From contig CAMDSO010000033.1 of the NCBI GenBank assembly GCA_945906935.1, positions 1 through 35,568 on the forward strand: 35,568 bases of DNA. The letters are read 5' to 3'. The first letter of the stretch is position 1. Each line of letters begins with the position of its first letter. The stretch comes from Bordetella parapertussis. Its GTDB lineage: Bacteria; Pseudomonadota; Gammaproteobacteria; Burkholderiales; SG8-41. Both the position numbers and the translations under genes were made by a program. The notes under the pieces are model-generated. The model saw only the letters and a list, made by a program, of their open reading frames with translations, was not told where the DNA came from and ran no database searches. Positions 1-9,963 of this stretch are shown one piece after another.

Positions 1-761
1 GCAAACATATAGGCGGCATTGCGCTCGACGTTGGTGACCTGCGCCACCGGTAGTCCGGGCGGATAGACCGCATCGATGCCGGAGGTGACCAGCTGGTCAC
101 CGTTCTGGAAATCGGCATTGAGCGGGATGAATTTCAGTTCGAGTTCGCCATCGTTGCCGGTACCGCCGATCACCGCGCGGATACCATTGCGCAGGTTTTG
201 TACCGGCACCACCTGATCCTTGTCCGTCAGCAGCGTGACTTCCGACAGCCAGGGGTAGACCCGCGTGACCTGGCCAATGACGCCGATTTCATCGATCACC
301 GGCTGCCCCGCCTTGACGTCGGCTTGCAAGCCCTTGTCGATGATGACGCGTCGGCTAAAAGGGTCGCGTCCGCTATACAGCACTTCCGCCGCCATGGTGC
401 CGGCGGGAAAACGTTGGCGCGTCGCGAGCAGATCGCGCAGGTGCGCGTTTTCAGCACTCAGCGCCTCAAACTGGCGCAGCTGTGCCGCGTTGCGCAGATT
501 CTGTTCTGCGAGCCGTGTGTTTTCGTTGTGCAGGCGTGACTGTGTGACGAAGAAGTCGCCGATTCGTTCGAAGATGGCCGCGGGTGTGCCGGCCAGACGT
601 TGCAGCGGGTAGACCGCCACGGCGACGATCTGGCGGACGTTATCGAGATATTGAAGCCGTGCATCGGCGATCAAGAGGCCGATCGACAGCAGCGAACACA
701 GCAGCAGTCTGATCAGCGGCGTCGGGCCGCGGTTAAATAGCGGCGGCAGTGTATATTCCAT
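1..761 (-). CDS. mreC: Rod shape-determining protein MreC, 3' end cut by window edge
   Basis: MreC is a bitopic inner-membrane protein that forms periplasmic filaments and links MreB to the elongasome (MreD, RodA, PBP2). About 253 residues are visible. The reading frame starts at the ATG on 761-759 with MEYTLPPLFNRG and stays open to the window edge. A hydrophobic segment near residues 17-37 is the membrane anchor. A heptad-like stretch around residues 68-115 (NTRLAEQNLRNAAQLRQFEA, then LSAENAHLRDLLATR) is the family's coiled coil, followed by the beta-domain with GRDPFSRRVIIDKG and TDKDQVVPV. It lies 91 bases downstream of mreB on the same strand, the usual mreBC order. The C-terminal part of the second beta-barrel is outside the window. 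Confidence 0.95.
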   Translation of the reverse strand, partial: MEYTLPPLFNRGPTPLIRLLLCSLLSIGLLIADARLQYLDNVRQIVAVAVYPLQRLAGTPAAIFERIGDFFVTQSRLHNENTRLAEQNLRNAAQLRQFEALSAENAHLRDLLATRQRFPAGTMAAEVLYSGRDPFSRRVIIDKGLQADVKAGQPVIDEIGVIGQVTRVYPWLSEVTLLTDKDQVVPVQNLRNGIRAVIGGTGNDGELELKFIPLNADFQNGDQLVTSGIDAVYPPGLPVAQVTNVERNAAYMF

Positions 762-852
762 TCAGCGCCGGTTCAGAGGCAAGGACAGGGTCGCGCCCAT
801 GGATCGTATCCGTCGGCCACCACGCGCCCCTTGCATGCCGGGCGCGCCGGGC

Positions 853-2376
<1,524 letters not shown>

Positions 2377-2377
2377 C

Positions 2378-3844
2378 ATGCTGAATTTCACACTCAAGCA
2401 ACTGACCGCAGAACTCGCTGCACGGCGTCTTTCCAGCGTTGAGGTCGCTACTTTTTTTCTGCATCGAATCAATACGCTCGGCAAGACGCTTAATGCCTTT
2501 GTCAGCGTCGATGAAGAAAAGACCCTGGCCGCGGCGCAGGCCGCCGACCGGCTGATTGCCGCCGGTAAGGCGGGGCCGCTGACCGGCATACCGGTCGCCC
2601 ATAAAGATATTTTTTGCGCCAAGGACTGGCTGACGACCTGCGGTTCAAAAATGCTCGCTAATTTTCGCGCGCCCTACGACGCGCACGTCATCGAGCAGTT
2701 CAATGCGGCGGGGGCGGTGACCGCTGGCAAGACCAACATGGACGAGTTTGCGATGGGCTCGTCGAACGAAACCTCGTTCTTCGGTCCGGTGCGCAACCCG
2801 TGGAATTTCGACACCGTGCCCGGTGGCAGCTCTGGTGGTTCGGCGGCGGCGGTTGCCGCGCGGCTCACGCCAGTGGCCACCGGTACCGACACCGGCGGTT
2901 CGATCCGCCAGCCCGCCGCGCTGACGGGCATTTGCGGACTTAAACCGACCTACGGCGTGGTTTCGCGGTACGGCATGATTGCGTTTGCGTCCAGCCTTGA
3001 TCAGGCCGGTCCGTTTGCGCGCACCGCCGAAGATCTCGGTCTGATGCTTAACGTCATGGCTGGTTTTGATGCGCGCGACTCGACCAGCCTGCAACGCGAC
3101 CGTGAGGATTACACGCGTGATTTGCAGCGGCCGCTGGCCGGCATGCGCATCGGTCTGCCGCGCGAATTTTTTGCCGAGGGCATGGCGCCCGACGTCGCCC
3201 GGGCGATTGATGAAGCGATCGCGCAATACCGCAAGCTCGGTTGCGAAATGGTTGAAGTCGGCTTGCCCAATATGAAACTCTCGGTGCCAGTGTATTACGT
3301 GCTCGCACCGGCCGAGGCTTCGAGCAATTTGTCGCGTTTTGACGGCGTGCGCTACGGCTACCGCGCGCCGGAATATCGCGATCTGATGGACATGTACAAG
3401 AAATCGCGGGCGCAGGGTTTCGGCGCCGAAGTGAAGCGCCGCATCCTGATTGGCAGCTATGTGCTGTCGCATGGTTACTATGATGCCTACTACATCAAGG
3501 CGCAGAAGTTGCGCCGTCTGATTGCGCAGGATTTCACCGAGGCCTTCAAGCAATGCGACGTCATCCTCGGGCCGACCAGCCCCGGTACAGCGTTCAAAAT
3601 TGGTGAGAAATCCGGTGACCCGGTACAAATGTATTTGTCCGACATCTACACCATTGCCGTGAACCTCGCCGGCCTGCCCGGCATGTCCCTGCCCTGCGGC
3701 TTTGATCGCGCCAAGCTGCCGGTCGGCATGCAGTTGATCGGCGATTATTTCGGCGAAGCGAAAATGCTCAATGTCGCGCACCAGTATCAGCTGGCGACCG
3801 ACTGGCACGCACGGCAGCCGCCTTGTGTGAAGGGTGGGGAGTAA
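2378..3844 (+). CDS. gatA: Asp-tRNA(Asn)/Glu-tRNA(Gln) amidotransferase subunit A
   Basis: GatA is the glutaminase subunit, an amidase-signature enzyme that releases ammonia from glutamine or asparagine for GatB. The product has 488 residues, the family length. The Ser-cisSer-Lys triad is readable: Lys76 in PVAHKDIF, the cis-Ser at about 151 in [12 protein letters not shown], and the nucleophile Ser175 in [11 protein letters not shown]. It starts [20 protein letters not shown]. The C-terminus is unusual: after the conserved [12 protein letters not shown] the chain ends PCVKGGE, and these last codons plus the TAA lie inside the left arm of a CTCAC/GTGAG inverted element. The native end has probably been rewritten by that element, outside the catalytic core. 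Confidence 0.97.
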   Translation: MLNFTLKQLTAELAARRLSSVEVATFFLHRINTLGKTLNAFVSVDEEKTLAAAQAADRLIAAGKAGPLTGIPVAHKDIFCAKDWLTTCGSKMLANFRAPYDAHVIEQFNAAGAVTAGKTNMDEFAMGSSNETSFFGPVRNPWNFDTVPGGSSGGSAAAVAARLTPVATGTDTGGSIRQPAALTGICGLKPTYGVVSRYGMIAFASSLDQAGPFARTAEDLGLMLNVMAGFDARDSTSLQRDREDYTRDLQRPLAGMRIGLPREFFAEGMAPDVARAIDEAIAQYRKLGCEMVEVGLPNMKLSVPVYYVLAPAEASSNLSRFDGVRYGYRAPEYRDLMDMYKKSRAQGFGAEVKRRILIGSYVLSHGYYDAYYIKAQKLRRLIAQDFTEAFKQCDVILGPTSPGTAFKIGEKSGDPVQMYLSDIYTIAVNLAGLPGMSLPCGFDRAKLPVGMQLIGDYFGEAKMLNVAHQYQLATDWHARQPPCVKGGE

Positions 3845-3920
3845 GGCGTGAGACGTTCCGGATTGATCGTCTACATTCGCCGGCGTTACTCCTCACACCG
3901 CACATCTCACCCCTTACGGA
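3825..3920. repeat. CTCAC/GTGAG-rich inverted-arm intergenic element, copy B (gatA/gatB)
   Basis: The left arm (3825-3855) includes GAAGGGTGGGGAGTAAGGCG and overlaps the last codons and stop of gatA. The right arm (3885-3920) includes GTTACTCCTCACACCGCAC and CTCACCCCTTACGG and ends about ten bases before the gatB ATG. The spacer is about 29 bases. The reverse complement of the right arm contains GGTGTGAGGAGTAA, which pairs in sequence with GGTGGGGAGTAA of the left arm. The left arm shares GGAGTAAGGCG exactly with copy C near ptsH, showing that these are members of one family. Confidence 0.7.
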
Positions 3921-3930
3921 GCGCAGCGCA

Positions 3931-5376
3931 ATGACTTGGGAAATTGTGATCGGGCTCGAAACCCACGCGCAATTATCGACCTGCTCAAAAATATTTTCCG
4001 GCTCGTCGACCGCCTTCGGTGCGAGCCCCAATTCGCAGGCGAGTGCGGTTGATATCGCGCTACCCGGCGTATTGCCGGTGTTGAATCGCGGCGCGGTGGA
4101 ACGTGCCATCCGTTTTGGTCTTGCGGTGGGCGCTACCATCAGTCCGCGTTCGATTTTTGCGCGCAAGAATTATTTCTATCCCGACCTGCCCAAGGGTTAT
4201 CAGATCAGCCAGTACGAACTGCCGGTGGTGCAGGGTGGTGCGTTGACGATCATGGTGGGAGAGACTGAAAAAACGGTGCATCTGACCCGCGCCCATCTGG
4301 AAGAAGACGCCGGTAAATCGCTGCATGAAGATTTCCATGGTATGAGCGGTATCGATCTGAACCGTGCCGGCACGCCGCTGCTGGAAATTGTGACTGAACC
4401 CGATCTGAATGGCCCTGAGGAGGCGGTTGCTTATGCTAAAGCGCTGCATGCACTGGTGCGCTGGATTGGTATCTGCGACGGCAATATGCAGGAGGGTTCC
4501 TTCCGCTGTGATGCCAACGTTTCGGTGCGTCGCAGTGGCGAGCCGCTCGGCACCCGTTGCGAAATCAAGAACCTCAACTCCTTTAACTTCATGGACAAGG
4601 CAATCCGCTATGAAGTGCGCCGCCAGATTGAATTGATCGAGGATGGCGGCAGGGTCGTGCAGGAAACGCGGCTCTATGATCCGGATCGCGATGAAACGCG
4701 GTCTATGCGTTCGAAGGAAGACGCGATGGACTATCGTTATTTTCCGGACCCCGATCTGCTGCCGCTGGCGATTACGCCGCAATGGATTGCCGCCGTGAAA
4801 GAGACGATGCCCGAACTGCCGGGCGCGAAACAGGCGCGCTATACAGGCGAATTCGGTCTCTCTAAATACGACGCCCGTTTGCTCACGCAATCACGCGCGT
4901 GGTCTGATTATTTCGAGGTGGTGCTGGCGGGATCGGGCATCGCCGACAAGGCTGTGGCGGCGAAGACCGTGGCCAACCTGATGACCGGTGAACTGGCCGC
5001 CACGCTCAATCGCAGCGAAACCGATATTGAACATTCACCGGTGACGCCGGATGCCCTGGCCGGCCTTGTGCGCAAAAGTGCCGATGGCACGCTCAACAAC
5101 AAGCTGGCGAAAGAGGTGTTCGCAGCGATGTGGGCGGGCGAGGGCGATGCGGCGACGATTATCGACAAGCGCGGACTGCAGCAGATTTCTGATTCTGGCG
5201 AGATCGAAAAAATCGTCGATCAGGTGCTGGCCGCCAACGCCAAATCCGTCGAGGAATTTCGCGCCGGCAAGGAAAAAGCTTTCAATGCACTGGTCGGTCA
5301 GGTGATGAAGGCCAGCAAAGGCAAGGCGAACCCCGCACAGGTCAACGAATTGTTGAAGAAAAAGCTCGGCGGCTAG
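3931..5376 (+). CDS. gatB: Asp-tRNA(Asn)/Glu-tRNA(Gln) amidotransferase subunit B
   Basis: GatB binds misacylated Glu-tRNA(Gln) or Asp-tRNA(Asn), activates the side-chain carboxylate with ATP and accepts ammonia channelled from GatA. The product has 481 residues. It starts [20 protein letters not shown], the canonical GatB N-terminus, preceded by CGGAG. The signature [18 protein letters not shown], the catalytic-region motifs [11 protein letters not shown] and [17 protein letters not shown], and the C-terminal YqeY-like tail ([13 protein letters not shown] through [12 protein letters not shown]) are all present. The frame is open 36 codons upstream, but that part is only translated repeat and is rejected as coding. 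It is last in gatCAB; transamidation genes imply an indirect route for Asn-tRNA and/or Gln-tRNA charging. Confidence 0.97.
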   Translation: MTWEIVIGLETHAQLSTCSKIFSGSSTAFGASPNSQASAVDIALPGVLPVLNRGAVERAIRFGLAVGATISPRSIFARKNYFYPDLPKGYQISQYELPVVQGGALTIMVGETEKTVHLTRAHLEEDAGKSLHEDFHGMSGIDLNRAGTPLLEIVTEPDLNGPEEAVAYAKALHALVRWIGICDGNMQEGSFRCDANVSVRRSGEPLGTRCEIKNLNSFNFMDKAIRYEVRRQIELIEDGGRVVQETRLYDPDRDETRSMRSKEDAMDYRYFPDPDLLPLAITPQWIAAVKETMPELPGAKQARYTGEFGLSKYDARLLTQSRAWSDYFEVVLAGSGIADKAVAAKTVANLMTGELAATLNRSETDIEHSPVTPDALAGLVRKSADGTLNNKLAKEVFAAMWAGEGDAATIIDKRGLQQISDSGEIEKIVDQVLAANAKSVEEFRAGKEKAFNALVGQVMKASKGKANPAQVNELLKKKLGG

Positions 5377-5429
5377 TGTCGCGGACGCCTTCGCGGCGTG
5401 TGGTGAGCGTATTGCCGCAGCATTGGGCG

Positions 5430-5451
5430 AGCCCCAAGGCTTTAGTTTTTT
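5430..5451 (+). terminator. Weak candidate intrinsic terminator after gatB
   Basis: A short stem AGCC-CCAA-GGCT is followed by TTAGTTTTTT. The stem is only 4 bp, and the T-tract also encodes the end of the convergent gene, so this is a tentative call. A GC hairpin ACGCC-TTCGC-GGCGT just upstream lacks a T-tract. Confidence 0.3.
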
Positions 5452-6098
5452 GCTGGCGCCGTGCCCTTCAATTCCATGAAGCGTTTCTTCATGGCGTCAA
5501 ACTCCAGGTTTTTGTCCGTGATTTCGCGACGTTTTTGCTTGATCTGATCCTGCGCTTTCGCCATATCGGCGGTGAGTTTTTCGTATTCCTGTTGCATGGC
5601 CGCTGGCACCGGCTTGTTTTCTTTTTTCAGGCGTTCGATAGACGCGCTGACGACAGTCTGGCGGTCGTTTGAACTTTTCAGATTGGCCTGATACGTGGAA
5701 ATATTGACCTCGATCTGCTGAATATCACGCGCGCGCTTGAGGTCGATTTCTTTCTCGTTGGTAAACGAATCCAGCAACGCCCGGTCGCGGCGTTTTTCCT
5801 CTTCGCGCTTTTGGTCTTCGAGTTGTTTGCGTTCGGCTTCGTTTTTCTGCGCCTGCTTTTGTTCCGCTGTTAGCGGGGTTTCGCTCTGGTTGATGGTCAC
5901 GCCCCGGGTGTTCAGGGTACTGCTGGCGTTTTCCTGATATTCGGGTGGTATTTTGTCGCCGCAGCCGATGGTTTTCCCCGTCTTGTCTTTCCAGCACACC
6001 AGCGTGCCGCCAGCTTTTTGTTGTGCGGGTGCGGGTATTGCCGCGAGGGCAATCACGCAAGCCGCCGAAATCGTAATGAATGAAAGGGTGTTGCGCAT
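5442..6098 (-). CDS. Exported coiled-coil protein with DUF4124-like N-terminus (paralogue 1)
   Basis: The function is unknown. The 218-residue product has a signal peptide (MRNTLSFITISAACVIALAA, cleavage near PAPA-QQ). A short DUF4124-like segment follows ([20 protein letters not shown]). From about residue 75 it is a highly charged, probably alpha-helical coiled coil (EAERKQLEDQKREEEKRRDR; DLKRARDIQQIEVNIS; KQKRREITDKNLEFDAMKKR). It is a clear paralogue of the gene immediately upstream (6194-6895), sharing the layout and blocks such as [18 protein letters not shown] and RDIQQIE. Periplasmic location is predicted from the signal peptide. It is the last gene of a pyrE-led run, 95 bases below its paralogue. 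Confidence 0.85.
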   Translation of the reverse strand: MRNTLSFITISAACVIALAAIPAPAQQKAGGTLVCWKDKTGKTIGCGDKIPPEYQENASSTLNTRGVTINQSETPLTAEQKQAQKNEAERKQLEDQKREEEKRRDRALLDSFTNEKEIDLKRARDIQQIEVNISTYQANLKSSNDRQTVVSASIERLKKENKPVPAAMQQEYEKLTADMAKAQDQIKQKRREITDKNLEFDAMKKRFMELKGTAPAKN

Positions 6099-6193
6099 GA
6101 CTCTGGGCTCCAGCTGATTTTGCTACTGCAGTAACGGCAGACTTTTGTAGATCTTCAGATTTTTTACGCCGCCGTCGGCCGCGTTGGGTTTGC

Positions 6194-6895
6194 TTACTTG
6201 CGCGGCGCCTCGCCGCCAGAATCGGGGCCTCCGGCGGGCGGCGCTTGGCCCGCACCTTTCAATTGAATGAAGCGTGTTTTCATCGCCTCGTATTCAAGGT
6301 TACGCTCGACGATTTCCTTGCGTTTGTCCAAAATTTGCGTCTGCGTTTTGGTTTTTTCGCGAGCCAGACGCTCAATATCTTCTTGCAATTGCGGGGGTAC
6401 CGGCTTTTGCGCGCGGGTGATGTTGTCGATTCTTGTCTTGAGCTCGGCTTGCCGGTCCGTAATGTTCTTCAGGTTGGTCTGTTGTGCCGCGATATTAATT
6501 TCGATTTGTTGAATATCGCGGCTGCGCTTGAGGTCGATTTCTTTTTCAGTAGTGAAGGAGTCGAGCAGGGCGCGATCACGTCGCCTCTCCTCTTCAAGTT
6601 TTTGCTCGAGGAGTTTTTTGCGTTGGGCTTCGGCCACTTGCGCCTGCCGTTGCTCGGGCGTTAGCGCGGCGTCGGTTTGCTTGACCGTCATGCCGCGCTT
6701 GTTGAGTTCGCGCGACGCATTGTCCTGGTATTCGAACGGGACCTTGTCACCGCAACCGATCGTTTTGCCCGACTTGTCCTTCCAGCAGACTATGTTGCCA
6801 CTGCTTTTTTCCTGCGCTTGCGCGCGCGCTGGCAAGGTTATCATCGCCACGACGGTGGCGCACAGCCAGACAGACAGAACAAACGCGTTACGCAC
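6194..6895 (-). CDS. Exported coiled-coil protein with DUF4124-like N-terminus (paralogue 2)
   Basis: The function is unknown. The 233-residue product starts [20 protein letters not shown] (signal peptide, cleavage near ARAQA), then [20 protein letters not shown], a two-Cys DUF4124-like motif, then a long charged coiled coil to about residue 215 and a flexible Gly/Pro-rich tail ([19 protein letters not shown]). It is a tandem paralogue of 5442-6098. Its ATG lies inside the end of pyrE (8-base overlap), suggesting translational coupling to pyrimidine synthesis transcription rather than a functional link. DUF4124 proteins often carry a degenerate signature of this kind; the assignment is by motif only. 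Confidence 0.85.
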   Translation of the reverse strand: MRNAFVLSVWLCATVVAMITLPARAQAQEKSSGNIVCWKDKSGKTIGCGDKVPFEYQDNASRELNKRGMTVKQTDAALTPEQRQAQVAEAQRKKLLEQKLEEERRRDRALLDSFTTEKEIDLKRSRDIQQIEINIAAQQTNLKNITDRQAELKTRIDNITRAQKPVPPQLQEDIERLAREKTKTQTQILDKRKEIVERNLEYEAMKTRFIQLKGAGQAPPAGGPDSGGEAPRK

Positions 6896-7541
6896 CGGCT
6901 GCGATTCCGTATTGATCGCGGTAGCGGTTAAGCGGACCGAGGAATGCCGACAGGGACTGATCGATTTCGAGAAAGCCGACCAGATCGTCCAAGTTGGCGA
7001 TGCTGATCACCGGCATGTTGTAATCGCGCTTGACCTCCTGCACCGCGGATAGCGATCCGGTGCCGCGCTCCATGCGATCGAGCGCAATAGCAACACCGCA
7101 GGGTGTTGCACCGGCGGCTTTAATGATGGCTACTGATTCGCGCACCGAAGTGCCCGCCGAGATGACGTCATCAATAATCAGCACGCGCCCGGCGAGTTTC
7201 GCGCCGATCACGCTGCCGCCTTCGCCATGATCCTTTTCTTCCTTGCGGTTGAAGCTGTAATTCAAGGTGCGGCCCACATCGGCAAATGCAATTGACAGCG
7301 CGGCAGCCAGCGGTATTCCCTTGTAGGCCGGGCCAAACAACATGTCGAACTGGATGCCGCTGTCGACGATCGCTTTCGCGTAGAATTGAGCCAGTTTTTT
7401 CAGCGCGACACCGTCGTCGAACAGCCCGGCATTGAAAAAATAAGGTGAGAGGCGGCCAGCCTTGGTTTTGAACTCACCAAAAGCGAGCACTTTTTGCGCA
7501 ATCACAAACCGGATGAAGTCGTGCCGGAAGCTGGTGGACAT
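6888..7541 (-). CDS. pyrE: Orotate phosphoribosyltransferase
   Basis: PyrE converts orotate and PRPP to orotidine 5'-phosphate in de novo pyrimidine synthesis. The product has 217 residues from the ATG at 7541 ([20 protein letters not shown]). The type-I PRT PRPP-binding motif [12 protein letters not shown] sits at about residues 121-132. Other family signatures are [27 protein letters not shown] and the flexible catalytic loop [19 protein letters not shown] four codons upstream (7553) would also fit, and neither start has a clear Shine-Dalgarno; ATG is preferred. It is divergent from the exonuclease III-family gene and overlaps the downstream coiled-coil gene by 8 bases. Confidence 0.96.
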   Translation of the reverse strand: MSTSFRHDFIRFVIAQKVLAFGEFKTKAGRLSPYFFNAGLFDDGVALKKLAQFYAKAIVDSGIQFDMLFGPAYKGIPLAAALSIAFADVGRTLNYSFNRKEEKDHGEGGSVIGAKLAGRVLIIDDVISAGTSVRESVAIIKAAGATPCGVAIALDRMERGTGSLSAVQEVKRDYNMPVISIANLDDLVGFLEIDQSLSAFLGPLNRYRDQYGIAAGA

Positions 7542-7593
7542 ATTGTGAGCCAAGCGAACGAATCGGCCGGTCTGGCGATGGTCTGCGGTTGAA

Positions 7594-7599
7594 TATAAT
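7594..7599 (+). promoter_or_regulatory. Candidate -10 box in the pyrE/exonuclease divergent spacer
   Basis: A perfect TATAAT is followed by an AT-rich TTAAA tract, about 52 bases before the exonuclease start codon. The hexamers 16-18 bases upstream (around TCTGGC) are poor -35 matches. The reverse strand offers TATATT at about the same place for pyrE. This is inferred from sequence only. Confidence 0.4.
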
Positions 7600-7651
7600 T
7601 TAAACGATCCTCGGCACTGTTATTTACGCCGGAAGAACACAACGAAACAGC

Positions 7652-8434
7652 ATGTTACGCGTAATCACCCTCAATCTCAACGGCATTCGCTCGGCTACTG
7701 CCAAAGGCGTATGGGACTGGCTTGCGCAGCAGAAAGCCGACCTGATCTGCGTGCAGGAGCTCAAGGCTCAGGCGGCTGATCTGAGCGCCGATATGCTCGC
7801 CCCGGCGGGTTATCACGGCCATTTTCACTACGCGGAAAAAAAAGGCTATAGCGGCGTCGGGATTTATTCGTTGCGTCAGCCGGACACTGTCGCCATTGGT
7901 TTTGGTGTGCGCGAGTTTGACGACGAAGGTCGCTATGTGCGCGCCGATTTCGGCGCCGTGTCGCTGATCTCGGTTTATCTGCCGTCGGGTTCCAGCGGTG
8001 AACACCGGCAGCAATCGAAGTTTCGTTTTCTCGAGGTGTTTCGTCCGCACCTCGCCGCCATGAAGGCCGAAGGGCGCGAATTTATCGTCTGCGGTGACTT
8101 GAACATCGCGCACAACGAAATCGATCTGAAGAACTGGCGCGGCAATCGCAAGAACTCGGGTTTCCTGCCCGAAGAACGCGCCTGGCTGAGTGATGTTTTC
8201 GAAGATGGCTGGGTGGATGTGTTTCGCCGTATCGACCAGCGCCCCGACCAATACACCTGGTGGTCGAATCGTGGCCAGGCGTGGGCGAAGAACGTTGGCT
8301 GGCGCATTGATTACCAGATTGCGACGCCCGGCATCGCAGCGGCTGCGCGCCAAGTTGGTATTTACACCGAACAGCGCTTTTCGGATCACGCTCCTCTCAC
8401 CATTGACTACGAATGGAGTGACGCCCAGCCATGA
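7652..8434 (+). CDS. xth: Exodeoxyribonuclease III / AP endonuclease family
   Basis: Exonuclease III-family enzymes cut DNA 5' of abasic sites and remove 3' blocking groups in base-excision repair, using Mg2+. The product has 260 residues, the usual size. The active-site motifs are complete: TLNLNGIRSA at the N-terminus, catalytic Glu36 in CVQELKAQ, Asp149 and Asn151 in CGDLNIAHNEIDLKN, and the Asp245-His246 pair in SDHAPLTIDYEW. TWWSNRGQAWAKNVGWRIDY is the usual substrate-contact loop. The TGA overlaps the next gene's ATG (ATGA), so the two are co-translated. The symbol is by family; paralogues elsewhere in the genome cannot be excluded. Confidence 0.93.
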   Translation: MLRVITLNLNGIRSATAKGVWDWLAQQKADLICVQELKAQAADLSADMLAPAGYHGHFHYAEKKGYSGVGIYSLRQPDTVAIGFGVREFDDEGRYVRADFGAVSLISVYLPSGSSGEHRQQSKFRFLEVFRPHLAAMKAEGREFIVCGDLNIAHNEIDLKNWRGNRKNSGFLPEERAWLSDVFEDGWVDVFRRIDQRPDQYTWWSNRGQAWAKNVGWRIDYQIATPGIAAAARQVGIYTEQRFSDHAPLTIDYEWSDAQP

Positions 8435-9549
8435 GTTTTCGTCCCGCCGCCGCAGTTGGCATGCCGCTCGCCGAAGTCGACACGCCCTGCCTGATCCTCG
8501 AGCTCGACGCCTTTGAGCGTAATTTGCGCCTGCTGCCTGATTCGCTCGCCGGTCGCAATATCCAATTGCGACCACATGCGAAGAGTCACAAGTGCCCGGA
8601 AATTGCGCATCGTCAGCTGGCGCTCGGCGCGGTCGGTGTGTGTTGCCAGAAAGTCAGCGAAGCCGAGGCGATGGTCGACGGCGGCATCTGCGATGTGTTG
8701 ATCGCCAACGAGGTGGTGGGTGCCGACAAGCTGCGGCGACTGGCCGCGCTGGCGAAGCGCGCCACCATCAAGGTTTGTGCGGACGATGCCGGCAATGTGC
8801 AGGCACTCGACGCGGCAGCGCGCGCCGCCGGTGTCGTTCTCGATGTGTTGGTGGAAGTGGACGTCGGTGCGCACCGTTGCGGTGTGGCGCCGGGTGCGCC
8901 GGCTGCGGCACTCGGTGTTGCGATCGCCGCCTGCGCCAATTTGCGCTTTGCCGGCTTGCAGGCCTATCAAGGCGCGGCGCAGCACGTGCGCAAGGTCGCC
9001 GAGCGTCGTGATGCGATTGCCAGTGCGGTTGCCGATGTGCGGCAGACGCAGGCGTTGCTGCGGGCCGCCGGCATTGCCTGTGATTACGTCACCGGCGCCG
9101 GCACCGGCAGCTATATGTTCGAAGCGACGAGCAGCGTTTACAGTGAATTACAGGCCGGTTCCTATGTGTTCATGGACGCCGACTATGCGCGCAACGAATG
9201 GGTGGAGAGTGGCATTCCGTCGTTCGAGCACAGCCTGTTTGTGTGGGCCACCGTGATGAGCGCGACCATGCCGGGCCGCGCGGTCGTCGACGCCGGTCTC
9301 AAGGCCTCGAGCGTTGATTCAGGCCTGCCGCGCGTGGCTGATTACGCCGACATTGAATATATCAAGGCCTCTGATGAGCACGGCGTGCTGCAGTTCAACG
9401 GCGAGACCCGCCTCAAGGTCGGCGACAAGTTAAAGCTGATCCCCGGGCATTGCGACCCGACGGTCAATCTCTACGATTGGTACGTGTGCGTCCGCAATGG
9501 CCGTGTCGAGGCTTTGTGGCCGATCACCGCACGCGGCGCGATTTTATAA
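8431..9549 (+). CDS. DSD1-family PLP enzyme (D-threonine/3-hydroxy-D-aspartate aldolase-like)
   Basis: The 372-residue product is a fold-type III (alanine racemase-like) PLP enzyme of the D-threonine aldolase / D-serine dehydratase DSD1 family. Visible features are the PLP-lysine motif RPHAKSHKCPE (Lys51), GVCCQKVSEAEAMV, GLQAYQGAAQH, the phosphate-cup TGAGTGSYMFE, and the C-terminal metal site PGHCDPTVNLYDW (His340 and Asp342), which in D-threonine aldolases binds the divalent cation. The expected chemistry is retro-aldol cleavage or dehydration of a D-3-hydroxy amino acid; the true substrate cannot be read from sequence. The start codon overlaps the exonuclease stop (ATGA), an unexpected partner. 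It converges on the cupin gene with 12 bases between stops. Confidence 0.88.
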   Translation: MSFRPAAAVGMPLAEVDTPCLILELDAFERNLRLLPDSLAGRNIQLRPHAKSHKCPEIAHRQLALGAVGVCCQKVSEAEAMVDGGICDVLIANEVVGADKLRRLAALAKRATIKVCADDAGNVQALDAAARAAGVVLDVLVEVDVGAHRCGVAPGAPAAALGVAIAACANLRFAGLQAYQGAAQHVRKVAERRDAIASAVADVRQTQALLRAAGIACDYVTGAGTGSYMFEATSSVYSELQAGSYVFMDADYARNEWVESGIPSFEHSLFVWATVMSATMPGRAVVDAGLKASSVDSGLPRVADYADIEYIKASDEHGVLQFNGETRLKVGDKLKLIPGHCDPTVNLYDWYVCVRNGRVEALWPITARGAIL

Positions 9550-9561
9550 ATGCCTGCGCGA

Positions 9562-9942
9562 TTATTCCGTTGCGGACGCACCAAAGCCTTTGCCTGATTT
9601 TTTATATTCGGCACGCGGCGGACTAAAAATATCCAGCACCAGCGCTGGTGTATCGCCGGTGGTGATGCCGTGCATGACGCCGCCGGGCGTCTGCCAGAAG
9701 TCGCCGGCCACGCAAGCGATCGCTTCACCATCTTGAATGCGCGTGCATTTGCCTTCGAGTAACACGCCCCATTGTTCTTCGGGATGGGCGTGCACGGTGC
9801 CCTGCGCATGGGCTTCAATGCGCACCACCGAGAGCATGACGTTCTCGCCCGGAAATATATTGGCCTCGATGCCTGGCGCCAGCGTGCGCATGATGCCGCG
9901 TCTATCGTCGTTCAAGTTGTATACCCACGATGCTTTGTTCAT
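9562..9942 (-). CDS. Small cupin-domain protein
   Basis: This is a single-domain cupin of 126 residues (MNKASWVYNLNDDRRGIMRT). Cupin motif 1 is visible as EAHAQGTVHAHPEEQWGVLL, with two His and one Glu as probable metal ligands, and motif 2 as GDFWQTPGGVMHGITTGD, with the fourth ligand His. No partner domain is present, so it could be a small dioxygenase or isomerase, or simply a sugar or metabolite sensor; no substrate is claimed. It lies 21 bases below the interrupted GIY-YIG gene on the same strand and may be the last member of the AmpG-EipA-GIY-YIG run. Confidence 0.85.
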   Translation of the reverse strand: MNKASWVYNLNDDRRGIMRTLAPGIEANIFPGENVMLSVVRIEAHAQGTVHAHPEEQWGVLLEGKCTRIQDGEAIACVAGDFWQTPGGVMHGITTGDTPALVLDIFSPPRAEYKKSGKGFGASATE

Positions 9943-9963
9943 ACGCGTCTTCTCCTGATGTTG

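Noticed and set aside
2645-3808. Long minus-strand open frame opposite gatA
   Set aside because: It is a shadow frame of a GC-rich gene: rich in Arg, His and Gln, with no recognisable domain.
3823-3930. 36-codon N-terminal extension of gatB
   Set aside because: It is only translated inverted-repeat sequence; the canonical GatB N-terminus begins at 3931.
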